DNA of 64,000 nt from an archaeon. GTDB lineage: Archaea; Thermoproteota; Thermoprotei_A; Marsarchaeales; Marsarchaeaceae. A program made the position numbers and the translations under genes. Below are positions 49,058 through 57,132 of this stretch, in pieces; position 1 is the stretch's first letter; each line of letters starts with the position of its first letter. The notes under the pieces are model-generated. The model was not told where the DNA came from. It ran no database searches and was given only the letters and a program-made list of their open reading frames with translations. The DNA lies in contig JAKAWJ010000003.1 of assembly GCA_021817005.1 (NCBI GenBank), positions 1-64,000 of the forward strand, read 5' to 3'.

Positions 49058-50710
49058 TTAGTCTGAACCTTCGTCTTTCTTGTCTGCGCCCTTGCCTGGA
49101 CCCTTACCTGCTCCAGTTGAGCGAGCCGAAGCCACGATATCGTCTATTCGAAGGATTGCGCTGGCAGCCTCCACCGCTGAGCGTATCGCTTGGGTGGTAA
49201 GGTTTGCTGGTTCAATTATTCCTTTTTTGAGAGAGTCGATGGGCTTGCCGCTTACAATATCTAGCCCCATACTAGTTCCCTCGGCCTTTGTGTGAGCAGC
49301 ACGGAGCTCAGTGATTACGTTGATGGGGTCCAGTCCCGCATTCTCGGCCAATCCTTTTGGAATCACCTCAAGAGCGTCCGCGAACGCTTCGACTGCAAGC
49401 TGTTCCTTTCCGCCTACTTTCGCAGCGTATGTTCTGACCCGCTTTGCAAGTTCAACCTGAGTCGCTCCGGCTCCCGGCAAGATCCTTGCATCCATCACGG
49501 CTGTTGCAACGGCTTTGAAGGAGTCGTGGAGTGAGCGCTCAATTTCGTCGACCGCACGTTCGAGCCCTGCACGAACAAGCACGCTCACAGCCCTAGGATT
49601 TTTGCAACCCTCAACGAAGAGCATCTTCTCATTCGCTATACTCCTCTCCTCGACTGTCTCGGCCTCGCCAAGATCGGCTGGTGAGAGGTCTTCAAGGGAC
49701 GTGACAATCCTCGCCCCAGTCGCCCTAGAGAGCTTCTCCATGTCACTCTGCTTGGCCCGACGGACAGCCATGATTTTGTTCTTTGCGAGGAAATGCTGTG
49801 CGACATCATCGATGCCCTTCTGGCAAACAACTACTGTCGCACCGGCGCTCTTGAGTTTCTCAACCATCTCTTTGAGCAATGTCGACTCTTGGTCTATGAA
49901 GGCCTTCATTTGTTCCGGATTTGTGATTCGGATTTCGGCATCAATTTCCGTCTTTTCAATCTCCAAGGGGGAATCAAGAAGAGCAATCTTTGCCTTCTGG
50001 ACGACTTTAGGCATACCCGGGTGGACAACTTCTTTGTCCACTACTACGCCCATAATTAGCTTGGTATCGAGAGCGCCTCCACCTTGCTTCTTTACGACCT
50101 GTATCAGGTCAACATCAACGTAGTCCTTGGTCCCGCGTTTTTCCGCGACTTGAAGCACCGCATCAACCGATATATCCGCCAGATGATCCTTCGCGTCAGA
50201 GACTGATTTGCTGTTCATTGCTGTGACCGCAATCTTCTTCAGAGTTGCTTTGTCATCAAGGGAGATGGGTTTCGCAATGCTATCAAGGGCTTTTAGAGCC
50301 TCATCTTCCGCCTTGCGATAACCCGAGACGATCATAGTCGGGTGAACCTTTCTGTCCACGAGGTCTTCTGCCCTGCGTAGCAGCTCCCCTGCAAGAACAA
50401 CCGTCGTTTTTGTGCCGTCTCCGACTTCGTCATCTTGCGTCTTGGATATCTGCACCATCAGCTTCGCAGCAGGGTGCTGCACATCCATATTTTTGAGAAT
50501 GGTCGCACCATCGTTGGTTACTGTCACTTCCCCAAGAGTATCGACAAGCATCTTATCCAACCCCTTGGGGCCCAAGGTGGTTCGTATTACTTCGGCCACA
50601 GCAACAGCGGCGGCGATGTTTCCATGGAGGGCTTCTCTACCTTGCGACCTTTGGGAGCCTTCCTTCAGTACAAGAACAGGCGCTCCGCCTAACGAGGGTA
50701 CAGCAGTCAT
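49058..50710 (-). CDS. Thermosome subunit (group II chaperonin)
   Basis: A 550-residue chaperonin subunit forming the double-ring ATPase that folds proteins. Conserved: RTTLGPKGLDKMLVD, VTVTNDGATILKNM, GDGTKTTVVLAGELL, and GLDPINVITEL near the end. The C-terminal tail is acidic and Gly/Lys-rich instead of the GGM repeats of some groups. Minus-strand TATA gttaaaaaac (about 50744-50753) places transcription near 50724. It heads a unit with dphB and ribL. Only one thermosome gene is in this window; hetero-oligomers with another are possible. Confidence 0.96.
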   Translation of the reverse strand: MTAVPSLGGAPVLVLKEGSQRSQGREALHGNIAAAVAVAEVIRTTLGPKGLDKMLVDTLGEVTVTNDGATILKNMDVQHPAAKLMVQISKTQDDEVGDGTKTTVVLAGELLRRAEDLVDRKVHPTMIVSGYRKAEDEALKALDSIAKPISLDDKATLKKIAVTAMNSKSVSDAKDHLADISVDAVLQVAEKRGTKDYVDVDLIQVVKKQGGGALDTKLIMGVVVDKEVVHPGMPKVVQKAKIALLDSPLEIEKTEIDAEIRITNPEQMKAFIDQESTLLKEMVEKLKSAGATVVVCQKGIDDVAQHFLAKNKIMAVRRAKQSDMEKLSRATGARIVTSLEDLSPADLGEAETVEERSIANEKMLFVEGCKNPRAVSVLVRAGLERAVDEIERSLHDSFKAVATAVMDARILPGAGATQVELAKRVRTYAAKVGGKEQLAVEAFADALEVIPKGLAENAGLDPINVITELRAAHTKAEGTSMGLDIVSGKPIDSLKKGIIEPANLTTQAIRSAVEAASAILRIDDIVASARSTGAGKGPGKGADKKDEGSD

Positions 50711-50804
50711 ACTTGAATCACTTTTTATGAAGAGGTGGTTTTGGGTTTTTTAACCTTACGAGCCAGCGGGCGCACCTTTGAGTGGGGCATATACTCGCGA
50801 CTAG

Positions 50805-50815
50805 GTTATAAATAT
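50805..50815 (+). promoter_or_regulatory. TATA box of the S17e gene
   Basis: gttataaatat, centred about 26 bases before position 50836, makes ATG 50839 essentially leaderless and fixes the start choice. Confidence 0.6.
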
Positions 50816-50838
50816 GGGACCAAAGAATGTGGGCTAGG

Positions 50839-51051
50839 ATGGGCAACATCAAGACGAGAACAATAAAGAGGGCCGGATACAAACTTGCCTCAACTTATCC
50901 AGAACTGTTTGCGAAGGACTTTGCTGAGAATAAAAAGGTCGTTGCGCAGCTCATGACCGCGGATTCCAAAAAGAGTCTGAACAAGGTGGCGGGTTACGTG
51001 ACGCGTATCAAACGGAAGGAAGAACGACAAGAAGCCGTCTTGGACCAGTAG
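50839..51051 (+). CDS. rps17e: Small ribosomal subunit protein eS17
   Basis: A 70-residue protein. MGNIKTRTIKRAGYKLASTY and the later KSLNKVAGYVTRIKR are the eS17 signature (MGN[IV][KR]T[RK].(IV)KR...N...AGYVTR). It is a component of the 30S subunit. An upstream GTG exists but the TATA position and family start both favour ATG 50839. It is divergent from the thermosome gene and followed after 90 bases by the ubiquitin-like gene. Confidence 0.95.
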   Translation: MGNIKTRTIKRAGYKLASTYPELFAKDFAENKKVVAQLMTADSKKSLNKVAGYVTRIKRKEERQEAVLDQ

Positions 51052-51141
51052 CCATATGCGGGCATGATGTCATGCTGACCTGCGCTGATTCGTGACGAAC
51101 ATGCGCCTCGCTGACCCGCAAGAATACGGTGGACCCCTAAC

Positions 51142-51414
51142 TTGAAGGTCAGAGTTAAGGGACTGGGGTGGCTTGCTACTGCCCCTGGCTTTTATGAAAT
51201 TCAGCTCGTTAATGGCGAGTCTTTGCGTGGTGCTATTAACAATATATTTGGCTCAAACAGAGACATTCTTCACAGGGTACTCAAGGATGACGTGATATCG
51301 TCGGAAATAATTGTACTGGTTAATGGAATCGATTCAAGACTGAGCGGGGGCGCGAACACATCTCTAAAAGACGGGGATGAAATCACCCTAGTGCCTGTGG
51401 TGCACGGCGGCTAA
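51142..51414 (+). CDS. Ubiquitin-like MoaD/ThiS/SAMP protein
   Basis: A 90-residue beta-grasp protein ending in a diglycine (VVHGG), needed for adenylation by an E1-like enzyme. LKDGDEITLVPVVHGG is the typical C-terminus of MoaD/ThiS/SAMP proteins. It could carry sulfur for molybdopterin, thiazole or tRNA thiolation, or modify proteins as an archaeal SAMP; the sequence alone does not decide. TTG start; the phosphoribosyltransferase gene begins 6 bases after its stop. Confidence 0.85.
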   Translation: MKVRVKGLGWLATAPGFYEIQLVNGESLRGAINNIFGSNRDILHRVLKDDVISSEIIVLVNGIDSRLSGGANTSLKDGDEITLVPVVHGG

Positions 51415-51420
51415 GAGATA

Positions 51421-52032
51421 GTGCCAACATTTCGCTCGCCCTCTTGGGTGGAAATTCAGACCGCAATGATTAGAATAGCGGGCAGGATAAGGTCGGATGG
51501 AAAACATTTTGACGCGATTGTGGGTATTGCACGTGGGGGGTGGGTGCCGGCCAGGCTGTTGTGTGACCTGCTTGGCATACAGCGCCTGATATCTGTCCAG
51601 CTTGTTTCATACGAGAAGATGGAGAGAGGAAAAATAAAGCAGCTAGACATGCCAGAGCTTTCGGGGATAGGAGAAGTCCTGCTCGTAGACGATGTATCTG
51701 ATAGTGGCTCCAGCTTTAAACACTCACTGTCGGTTATATCTCGCTCGGGCGTCAGCGCAAAAACGTCTGCGATCTATGTCAAACCATGGACGGCGTTCAG
51801 GCCGGACTACTACTATCAGGAAGTGAACGAATGGGTGGTCTTTCCTTGGGAGGTGGTAGAAGTAGTGGGGCCCATGGTAAAGAGTAAGACGGATTCACCG
51901 GAGCAGATTTCAAAAAGGATAGGCATGGATATTTCGACCCTAAGATCTTTCCAGGACTTTTTCGTCGATTGCGCGCTATCTTCGGAGAAGGAGTTGTTTG
52001 AAGGAAGTGGAAGGGTTGCGAAGCAAGACTAG
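51421..52032 (+). CDS. Phosphoribosyltransferase (COG2236-like)
   Basis: A 203-residue enzyme of the purine phosphoribosyltransferase fold. The PRPP-binding motif is EVLLVDDVSDSGSSFKHSL near 84-102, and an earlier IVGIARGGWVPARLL is the pyrophosphate loop. It would transfer phosphoribosyl to a base such as guanine or hypoxanthine/xanthine, but substrate is uncertain. GTG 51421 start. The C-terminal ~45 residues (ISKRIGMDISTLRSFQDF) are helical and not part of the core. Confidence 0.85.
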   Translation: MPTFRSPSWVEIQTAMIRIAGRIRSDGKHFDAIVGIARGGWVPARLLCDLLGIQRLISVQLVSYEKMERGKIKQLDMPELSGIGEVLLVDDVSDSGSSFKHSLSVISRSGVSAKTSAIYVKPWTAFRPDYYYQEVNEWVVFPWEVVEVVGPMVKSKTDSPEQISKRIGMDISTLRSFQDFFVDCALSSEKELFEGSGRVAKQD

Positions 52033-52103
52033 CTACTGGATTCACGTCAGTGATGCTCGTACCCCCCGCAGAAAATTCACCTTACGTCTGGAGGAGAGAA
52101 CTA

Positions 52104-52568
52104 ATGAAGATCGAGTTTCCAGGTAGGACATTTCATATTCGAGTCTTTGAAGCTCGAAGCGAGTCTTCTGGTGCTTCTCCAAAGCTTGCTTCTGAGACTT
52201 ATTCACCCGAACCCGAGGCATTCTTTTTCGGAAGTAAAGCGAAGTTGTCTCCGGCCGAGTTAAGCGTGGCAGTTTACAACGCCTGCCTCCGGTTCTACAT
52301 GGGGGAGAATATCTCTAAAAAATTGAGCTATGAGGTGCTTGTCGTTCTTACCGGCGAGACACAGATTTCAAAAATTCTTCAGAGATGCACCGCTTTACAC
52401 AATCAGGCTCATAAATACTGTGTGGTCGCAGCGGAAGAAACTTTGTATGATGGCCCGCTTGGGCCAGACTGGGGCGAGGTTGAGCTTAGTTGTGCCAGCG
52501 GCATCTCCGAGAGGGAAGCATCAAAAATCTCTTCAAACATCTCCGCCTTGACTTCAAAGTTCTCGTGA
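52104..52568 (+). CDS. Cgi121-like KEOPS subunit (predicted)
   Basis: A 154-residue protein. The C-terminal part contains EVLVVLTGETQISKILQRCTALHN, matching the Cgi121 motif (YLAGERQISKALxxxG), and EVELSCAS near the end; the N-terminus is weaker. In the KEOPS complex Cgi121 binds the tRNA 3' end while t6A is added. I chose ATG 52104 because GGAGGAG at 52090-52096 is spaced ideally; an in-frame start at 52050 lacks this. It converges with the THUMP protein gene, overlapping by 15 bases. Confidence 0.6.
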   Translation: MKIEFPGRTFHIRVFEARSESSGASPKLASETYSPEPEAFFFGSKAKLSPAELSVAVYNACLRFYMGENISKKLSYEVLVVLTGETQISKILQRCTALHNQAHKYCVVAAEETLYDGPLGPDWGEVELSCASGISEREASKISSNISALTSKFS

Positions 52569-53105
52569 CAGCCTGTAGTTTTGGAGCGCGACTTCGCTGC
52601 TTTTTGCCGGGTAAACCAGCATCAATTTACCGTCGATATAGTAAATTTTCAGCTCAAATTCGTAGTTCTCAAGGTCCACCCTACCGCCCAATCTAGCTCC
52701 AAATTCGTTGACGATGGCCTTACGGAGGTCGGGATTTGCTATTCGACGCAGCGTAATTCTGTACTTGAGGTCTCCAATCTCTTCTTTAATATCCTCGGAA
52801 ACCTGATCGATGCTTTCGAGGTAGGTATTGTAAGATAGTTCTCTGCGGACTAATGACACTTTTAGAAGGGAGTTAAAGCGCCAAGGCTCACGCTCTGCCA
52901 TTTTTCCAAGAGAATCGATGAGGTGTTCGCTAACGCCCAATTGGGCTACCACAACACCGGGCGAAGAGGTTCTCTTCACGCGCTCGAGCCGCGCGCTTGA
53001 TTGGATAATCGCATCTTCAAATTCGTAAACACCGTTAGCTTCCTTGTGCAACAACGTGAATAGAAGGGCAATATTTGATGAATTACTGCCTGGGATTAAA
53101 GACAT
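52554..53105 (-). CDS. THUMP-domain protein (Tan1-like, predicted)
   Basis: A 183-residue protein. The C-terminal half, KYRITLRRIANPDLRKAIVNEF...GGRVDLENYEFELKIYYIDGKLML, follows the THUMP pattern (basic strand, helix, xVDLxNxxxxxxIxxxxxxxLM). THUMP domains bind tRNA. Stand-alone THUMP proteins such as Tan1 help acetylate cytidine 12. The N-terminal half is helical with no further domain. Start ATG 53105 with no clear ribosome-binding site. Confidence 0.6.
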   Translation of the reverse strand: MSLIPGSNSSNIALLFTLLHKEANGVYEFEDAIIQSSARLERVKRTSSPGVVVAQLGVSEHLIDSLGKMAEREPWRFNSLLKVSLVRRELSYNTYLESIDQVSEDIKEEIGDLKYRITLRRIANPDLRKAIVNEFGARLGGRVDLENYEFELKIYYIDGKLMLVYPAKSSEVALQNYRLSREL

Positions 53106-53395
53106 TAAGAAAAGGGCTCACTAAGGTTGAATTGGTTTAACTCATCAAAATAGGTTTATGTGCCGGCGGTAACGGTTTTACTAGGCACAGCAGTCTAAGC
53201 GTGGGCGGTTCGGCGAAGAAGTCTCGGAGCGCTAAACCGGCTTTTACTAGCCTTCAGATCTGTGTGCCCTACGGATTACAGCTTGCCAGCGCCGCGATAA
53301 AGCCACAGAAAACTCTGGTTAACCCCGGCCCGTGTTTTGGGGGGGCCTCCCACCGTGACCTACACAGGCCCGAAATCCAGACGACTTCAGAAGCA

Positions 53396-53404
53396 TTTAT
53401 ATTT
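53396..53404 (+). promoter_or_regulatory. TATA box before the acidic mini-gene
   Basis: tttatattt is centred about 25 bases before 53426, supporting transcription of the small acidic frame at 53442 rather than of longer frames beginning upstream. Confidence 0.5.
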
Positions 53405-53441
53405 GAGATTTGGGCCAAAGCGCTCCGCAAGGGTATCAACC

Positions 53442-53585
53442 TTGGTCTCAGAAAAGAAGGACGAAAAGAAAGAGGATGACGATAGTGATGACGGGGACGT
53501 TGATGACTCCGAGGACCTCGAGGAGGAGTTTATGGACGAGGACCTCGAAGAGACGGGGGACGAACCGTCAGAGGAAGACGAGTAG
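53442..53585 (+). CDS. Small highly acidic protein
   Basis: A 47-residue peptide made mostly of Asp, Glu, Ser and Lys (MVSEKKDEKKEDDDSDDGDV, then long Glu/Asp runs) from TTG 53442 to TAG 53585. No fold or family is recognised; the composition suggests disorder. A TATA box at 53396-53404 supports expression. It lies 43 bases before the zinc-ribbon transcription-factor-like gene, whose own C-terminus is also acidic. Confidence 0.45.
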   Translation: MVSEKKDEKKEDDDSDDGDVDDSEDLEEEFMDEDLEETGDEPSEEDE

Positions 53586-53628
53586 CCCTTTTATTCTTAC
53601 GTAAAGCAACAGTGCTGGTAGACGGTCT

Positions 53629-53886
53629 TTGGACTACTGCCCTAAATGCGGCGGAGTAATGGTACCAAAAAAAGAAAACAAAAAGATGGTGCTATATTGC
53701 GCCAAATGCGGGTATGTAAAGCCCTTCCGCAGCAAGAGACCGAAAGAAGCTATAGTCACTGTGAAAAAAGGTGTGGACGTAGTAGTAGAATCGGGTGAAG
53801 AAAAGCCCGAGAAAGAAGCTCAGATGAAAGAAGCCTTTCTTGAGGCATTTGATATAGCCGAAGAAGAAGAGCCCGCCGAAGAGTAG
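53629..53886 (+). CDS. TFS/RPB9-like single zinc-ribbon protein with acidic tail
   Basis: An 85-residue protein. MDYCPKCGGVMVPKKENKKM and CAKCGYVKP form the N-terminal zinc ribbon of the archaeal TFS/RpoM family (CPKCG-x-x-CxxCGY). Normal TFS has a second C-terminal ribbon with an acidic DE loop that stimulates RNA cleavage by polymerase. Here the sequence instead runs KPEKEAQMKEAF and ends in a Glu-rich tail. It may bind RNA polymerase without cleavage stimulation. TTG start after a TATA-like ttttattc (53589-53596). Rli1 follows, starting at about 53892. Confidence 0.7.
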   Translation: MDYCPKCGGVMVPKKENKKMVLYCAKCGYVKPFRSKRPKEAIVTVKKGVDVVVESGEEKPEKEAQMKEAFLEAFDIAEEEEPAEE

Positions 53887-53891
53887 GGGCT

Positions 53892-55730
53892 ATTTGGAGG
53901 AGACCGTCGTTCAGGATTGCTGCCGTTGAGCAGAGCCAGTGCAGGCCAGAAAAGTGTGGCGACCTGTGTATTCGTGTTTGTCCGGTTGAGCGTGCCAAAC
54001 CCGAGACAATAGTGATCGAACCAGCCAGCAAAAAGGCCAAGATTGATGAGGATCTGTGCATTGGTTGCGGGATTTGCGTGAATAAGTGCCCTTACTCTGC
54101 GATAGCAGTGCTTAATCTGCCTGACAGCTGGTCCGACACGCTGGTTCATAAGTATCTGACCAGCGGCTTTCAGCTCTTCTGGCTGCCGTCGCCGAAGCCG
54201 GGCAGAATACTCGGTATACTTGGAAAGAACGGGGCAGGGAAGACGACCGCTCTCAAAATACTGACTGGTGAAATTGTGCCCAACCTAGGTCATGAGAGCG
54301 CGGACGAGAGGGCTGTAATTACATATTTTCGTGGCAAAGAATTGCAGAGATACTTCACAGAGGTTTACGCCAAACGCATCCGCGTGGCATTCAAGCCTCA
54401 ATATATAGAAAATCTGAAGTCCGAAGAGAAACTCTCGACTTACTTGGCTGGTTCGGATTCCGAATTGGTTATGAGTTTCGGCCTCTCGGGCATACTCTCA
54501 AGGAGGATGAAAGACCTAAGCGGGGGGGAGCTTCAGAAGGCGGCCATAGTTCATACAGCGTCCGAGGATGCTGGCGCGTATTTCTTCGATGAGCCAGCCA
54601 GTTTTCTGGATGTCAAGGAAAGGCTCCAGCTGGGCCGGGCGCTCGCACGCTTGGCGGCACTGGGCAAATATGTGGTAGTGGTAGAGCACGACTTGGTAGT
54701 GCTCGACTACCTGGCAGATTATCTCACGATTATTTACGGAGAGGCCGGGGCGTATGGGCATGTTTCCAATGTCTATAGTGCACGTAGCGGCATCAATGCC
54801 TACCTGTTGGGTCACTTGGCAAGCCAGAATATTCGTTTCCGAGACTCGCCTGTAAGATTCTACAAGCGCTCCATGCCCGAGATGCATGAACGTTCTGAGA
54901 AGCTGAGCTGGCCCGTTTTAGAAGCGAGATACTCAAGTGGCTTCAGGCTCTCCATCCTACCTGGGGAAATAGGGCGAGGCGAGGCGATTGGAGTTATCGG
55001 TGAAAACGGCATAGGTAAGACTACTTTTGTGAAGAAGATTTACAATCATTTTCAGGAAAAATACTTCTCCGGTCGTCCAGTTGGAATCAGCTATAAGCCT
55101 CAGACAATTAGTCCGAAGTTCGACGGTTCAGTAGAGGAATTGTTCCGGACTTACGCCAAGGCCGCTCTGGACGACCGCACATTCAGCACAGACGTGTATG
55201 AGTCTCTCCGTATTCCTAGGCTTTCGCAAAAACTCGTCTCCGAGTTGAGCGGGGGTGAGCTGCAGCGCGTGGCGATAGTTTTTGCGCTCGCCAGCAGAGC
55301 GGATATTTATCTCCTTGATGAACCGAGCGCTTACTTGGACGTGGAAGAACGTATTGCCGTGTCTAAAGCGGTCAGGAGGACAGTAGAGAGCCGTAACGCG
55401 GTATCATTCGTAATTGACCACGATCTCTCGTTGATAGATTACATCTCTGACGGGCTTGTTCTGATAGATGGTGTAGCGGGCAAGAGTGCCACCGCGCACG
55501 CCCCCGCAAGTCTACACGACGGATTGAACACGTTCCTCAAACAGGTCGGGATAACATTCAGAAGAGATAAGGAAACGGGACGACCCAGAGCGAACAAAGC
55601 CGGCAGCAATCTAGACCGGGAACAGAAGAGTTCTGGGGAATATTTCTACCAGTCGTCATTCGAGGAATCAAAGCCGAGCGAAGAGCCCTCTCAAGACGGC
55701 GCGATGATCTTTAGCGAAAACGAATCCTGA
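53892..55730 (+). CDS. Ribosome recycling factor ABCE1/Rli1 (start codon unclear)
   Basis: About 612 residues. Two 4Fe-4S motifs: C-x-P-E-K-C-G-D-L-C-I-R-V-C-P (RPEKCGDLCIRVCPV) and CIGCGICVNKCP. Two ABC cassettes follow: Walker A GKNGAGKTT and GENGIGKTT, signatures LSGGELQKA and LSGGELQRV, and DEPASFLD and DEPSAYLD. It splits ribosomes after termination. The frame has no ATG, GTG or TTG before the conserved RIAAVEQSQC; ATT 53892 is given as the 5' limit, and TTG 53894 lies in another frame. A non-standard start or a one-base frameshift is likely. The last ~65 residues are an acidic extension overlapping the tpiA gene by 63 bases. Confidence 0.9.
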   Translation: MWRRPSFRIAAVEQSQCRPEKCGDLCIRVCPVERAKPETIVIEPASKKAKIDEDLCIGCGICVNKCPYSAIAVLNLPDSWSDTLVHKYLTSGFQLFWLPSPKPGRILGILGKNGAGKTTALKILTGEIVPNLGHESADERAVITYFRGKELQRYFTEVYAKRIRVAFKPQYIENLKSEEKLSTYLAGSDSELVMSFGLSGILSRRMKDLSGGELQKAAIVHTASEDAGAYFFDEPASFLDVKERLQLGRALARLAALGKYVVVVEHDLVVLDYLADYLTIIYGEAGAYGHVSNVYSARSGINAYLLGHLASQNIRFRDSPVRFYKRSMPEMHERSEKLSWPVLEARYSSGFRLSILPGEIGRGEAIGVIGENGIGKTTFVKKIYNHFQEKYFSGRPVGISYKPQTISPKFDGSVEELFRTYAKAALDDRTFSTDVYESLRIPRLSQKLVSELSGGELQRVAIVFALASRADIYLLDEPSAYLDVEERIAVSKAVRRTVESRNAVSFVIDHDLSLIDYISDGLVLIDGVAGKSATAHAPASLHDGLNTFLKQVGITFRRDKETGRPRANKAGSNLDREQKSSGEYFYQSSFEESKPSEEPSQDGAMIFSENES

Positions 55731-56336
55731 AGAGATAAGGACGCCGTCAGCCCCGAGCTGACGCGCCGCCATAACGTCTTCTGAAGTTCTGATACCTGCG
55801 CCGCAGAGTTTTTGACACTTTGGGTTGATTTGATTGATTTTGGAGTAGGCCCTCATAAGGAGGTCTGGTTTTGTTTTTGACACAGAATTGTTGCCGCCAA
55901 TCAGTTCGGGGGGCTCGACCGCGACCATTTCAGCTGCTCGCCATTCGAGCGTCTCGAGTGCCCGCTCATCTGGGACGCATAGACAGGTCTCGAGCCCATA
56001 TGAATGGGCATTTTTCAGAATCGTAGTGATTTCAGCCGGCGTTTGAGGGTATTCTGAATGATTTACGAGGACTCCCCGAGCCCCTGTCCTTTGCAAGTCG
56101 GAGAGTGTAATACGTCCCGTGTATGGGCCATCATCTTGGGGATCGCAATGTTGGGCGAAATATTCTAGGTTTGCAAATTCCGCCTTGAAGAGTGGTAAAT
56201 CTACCATTCTGGGCGCAACTATTAGTCGAACGTCCCATTCCATTGCGACTTCCGCAGCAAGTCTTGCCAGATCTAGTGCAGATTGGCCAGTTGCTTCTTT
56301 GTAGCACTTGAAGTTGAGGATAACAATGTTCTTCAT
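55668..56336 (-). CDS. tpiA: Triosephosphate isomerase (archaeal type)
   Basis: A 222-residue glycolytic/gluconeogenic enzyme interconverting dihydroxyacetone phosphate and glyceraldehyde 3-phosphate. IVILNFKCYKEATGQ has the catalytic N-x-K, GVLVNHSEYPQTP the catalytic His, MVAVEPPELIGGNNSVS the catalytic Glu and GADGVLISSGFVFAKD the phosphate loop. Short archaeal length is normal. ATG 56336 matches the family start; in-frame codons further upstream add a Ser/Gln stretch. The 3' end overlaps rli1 by 63 bases on the other strand. Confidence 0.95.
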   Translation of the reverse strand: MKNIVILNFKCYKEATGQSALDLARLAAEVAMEWDVRLIVAPRMVDLPLFKAEFANLEYFAQHCDPQDDGPYTGRITLSDLQRTGARGVLVNHSEYPQTPAEITTILKNAHSYGLETCLCVPDERALETLEWRAAEMVAVEPPELIGGNNSVSKTKPDLLMRAYSKINQINPKCQKLCGAGIRTSEDVMAARQLGADGVLISSGFVFAKDHRAVLRGLFARL

Positions 56337-56564
56337 CCCTTGCTCAGAGCTACTTTGGTCCATATAATCAGTACGCTCCACTCGCGAGATCCGGCTACTT
56401 TACTGAGAGTGACGTAAACAAAGTAATTTGGCCCTTTTGTCTGAAGCTTATCACTAGGGTGCAGTTTTAGTGCCTTGAGGGGTGGTGATGAGCAACAATC
56501 AGCGTCCAGTCTCGCTCACGCCTGTCACTACGCGCTTAAATGAATGCTTCGGCTTCTTTCGGGA

Positions 56565-56639
56565 GGGCCCGTGGCCTAGCATGGATAGGGCGGCGGCCTT
56601 CGGAGCCGTAAGTCGAGGGTTCAAATCCCTCCGGGCCCG
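56565..56639 (+). tRNA. tRNA-Arg(TCG)
   Basis: A 75-nt cloverleaf. Acceptor GGGCCCG/CGGGCCC, D-arm with TAGCATGGATAGGGC, anticodon stem GCGGC/GCCGT with loop CTTCGGA (TCG, reading CGA/CGN), T-arm GAGGG-TTCAAAT-CCCTC, discriminator G. Intronless. Upstream ttaaat at about 56536-56541 may be its TATA box. It lies 19 bases before the CoaD gene. Confidence 0.92.
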
Positions 56640-56658
56640 TAAAGTGTGAAAACCAAAA

Positions 56659-57132
56659 TTGAAGAAAGCGGCTACGGGGGGGACTTTCGCGGTAATTCAT
56701 AAAGGACATGAGGCTCTCTTCGACAGGAGCAGCAAAGCTTCATCGTTAGTGACAGTGGGTGTGACGACGTCAGGGCTCTCTCCAAAGAGCCACCTCATCC
56801 CTCCTTTTCAGGTAAGGAGCAGGCAAATCCTGCGCTATTTTGAATCGCATTATGGTTTCAGACCGATTATTGCTCCTCTTACGGATCACTATGGGCCTGT
56901 CGTAAACGACCCCGAATACAGGACTCTGGTTACGAGCGAAGAGAATCTGCCGTATGCGTGCCAGATCCGGATGTTGAGATATAAGAAGGGTTACCCGACC
57001 CTTTCAATTGCTGTGGTGCATACCGTTCGTGCAAGTGACGGTCGACCAATATCCTCAACAAGAATCCTTAATGAAGAAGTAGATGCCACTGGAAGAGTGC
57101 TCTGTGAGATTGAGAAGGATTTACCTTGGTAG
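56659..57132 (+). CDS. coaD: Phosphopantetheine adenylyltransferase (archaeal type)
   Basis: A 157-residue enzyme that adenylates 4'-phosphopantetheine in coenzyme A synthesis. ATGGTFAVIHKGHEALFDRS has the nucleotidyltransferase HxGH motif, and GRPISSTRIL near the end is the ISSTxIR motif. The type is the eukaryote/archaeal one (no bacterial TPGTFDPI). TTG start 20 bases after tRNA-Arg. Its stop overlaps the PheS start, suggesting one operon coaD-pheS-pheT. Confidence 0.9.
   Translation: MKKAATGGTFAVIHKGHEALFDRSSKASSLVTVGVTTSGLSPKSHLIPPFQVRSRQILRYFESHYGFRPIIAPLTDHYGPVVNDPEYRTLVTSEENLPYACQIRMLRYKKGYPTLSIAVVHTVRASDGRPISSTRILNEEVDATGRVLCEIEKDLPW

Noticed and set aside
53201-53479. Frame starting GGSAKKSRSAKP, possible small ribosomal protein such as eS25
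   Set aside because: Only the first few residues resemble such proteins; the rest is Pro/Gly-rich without family pattern, and the TATA box at 53396 points to a different start.
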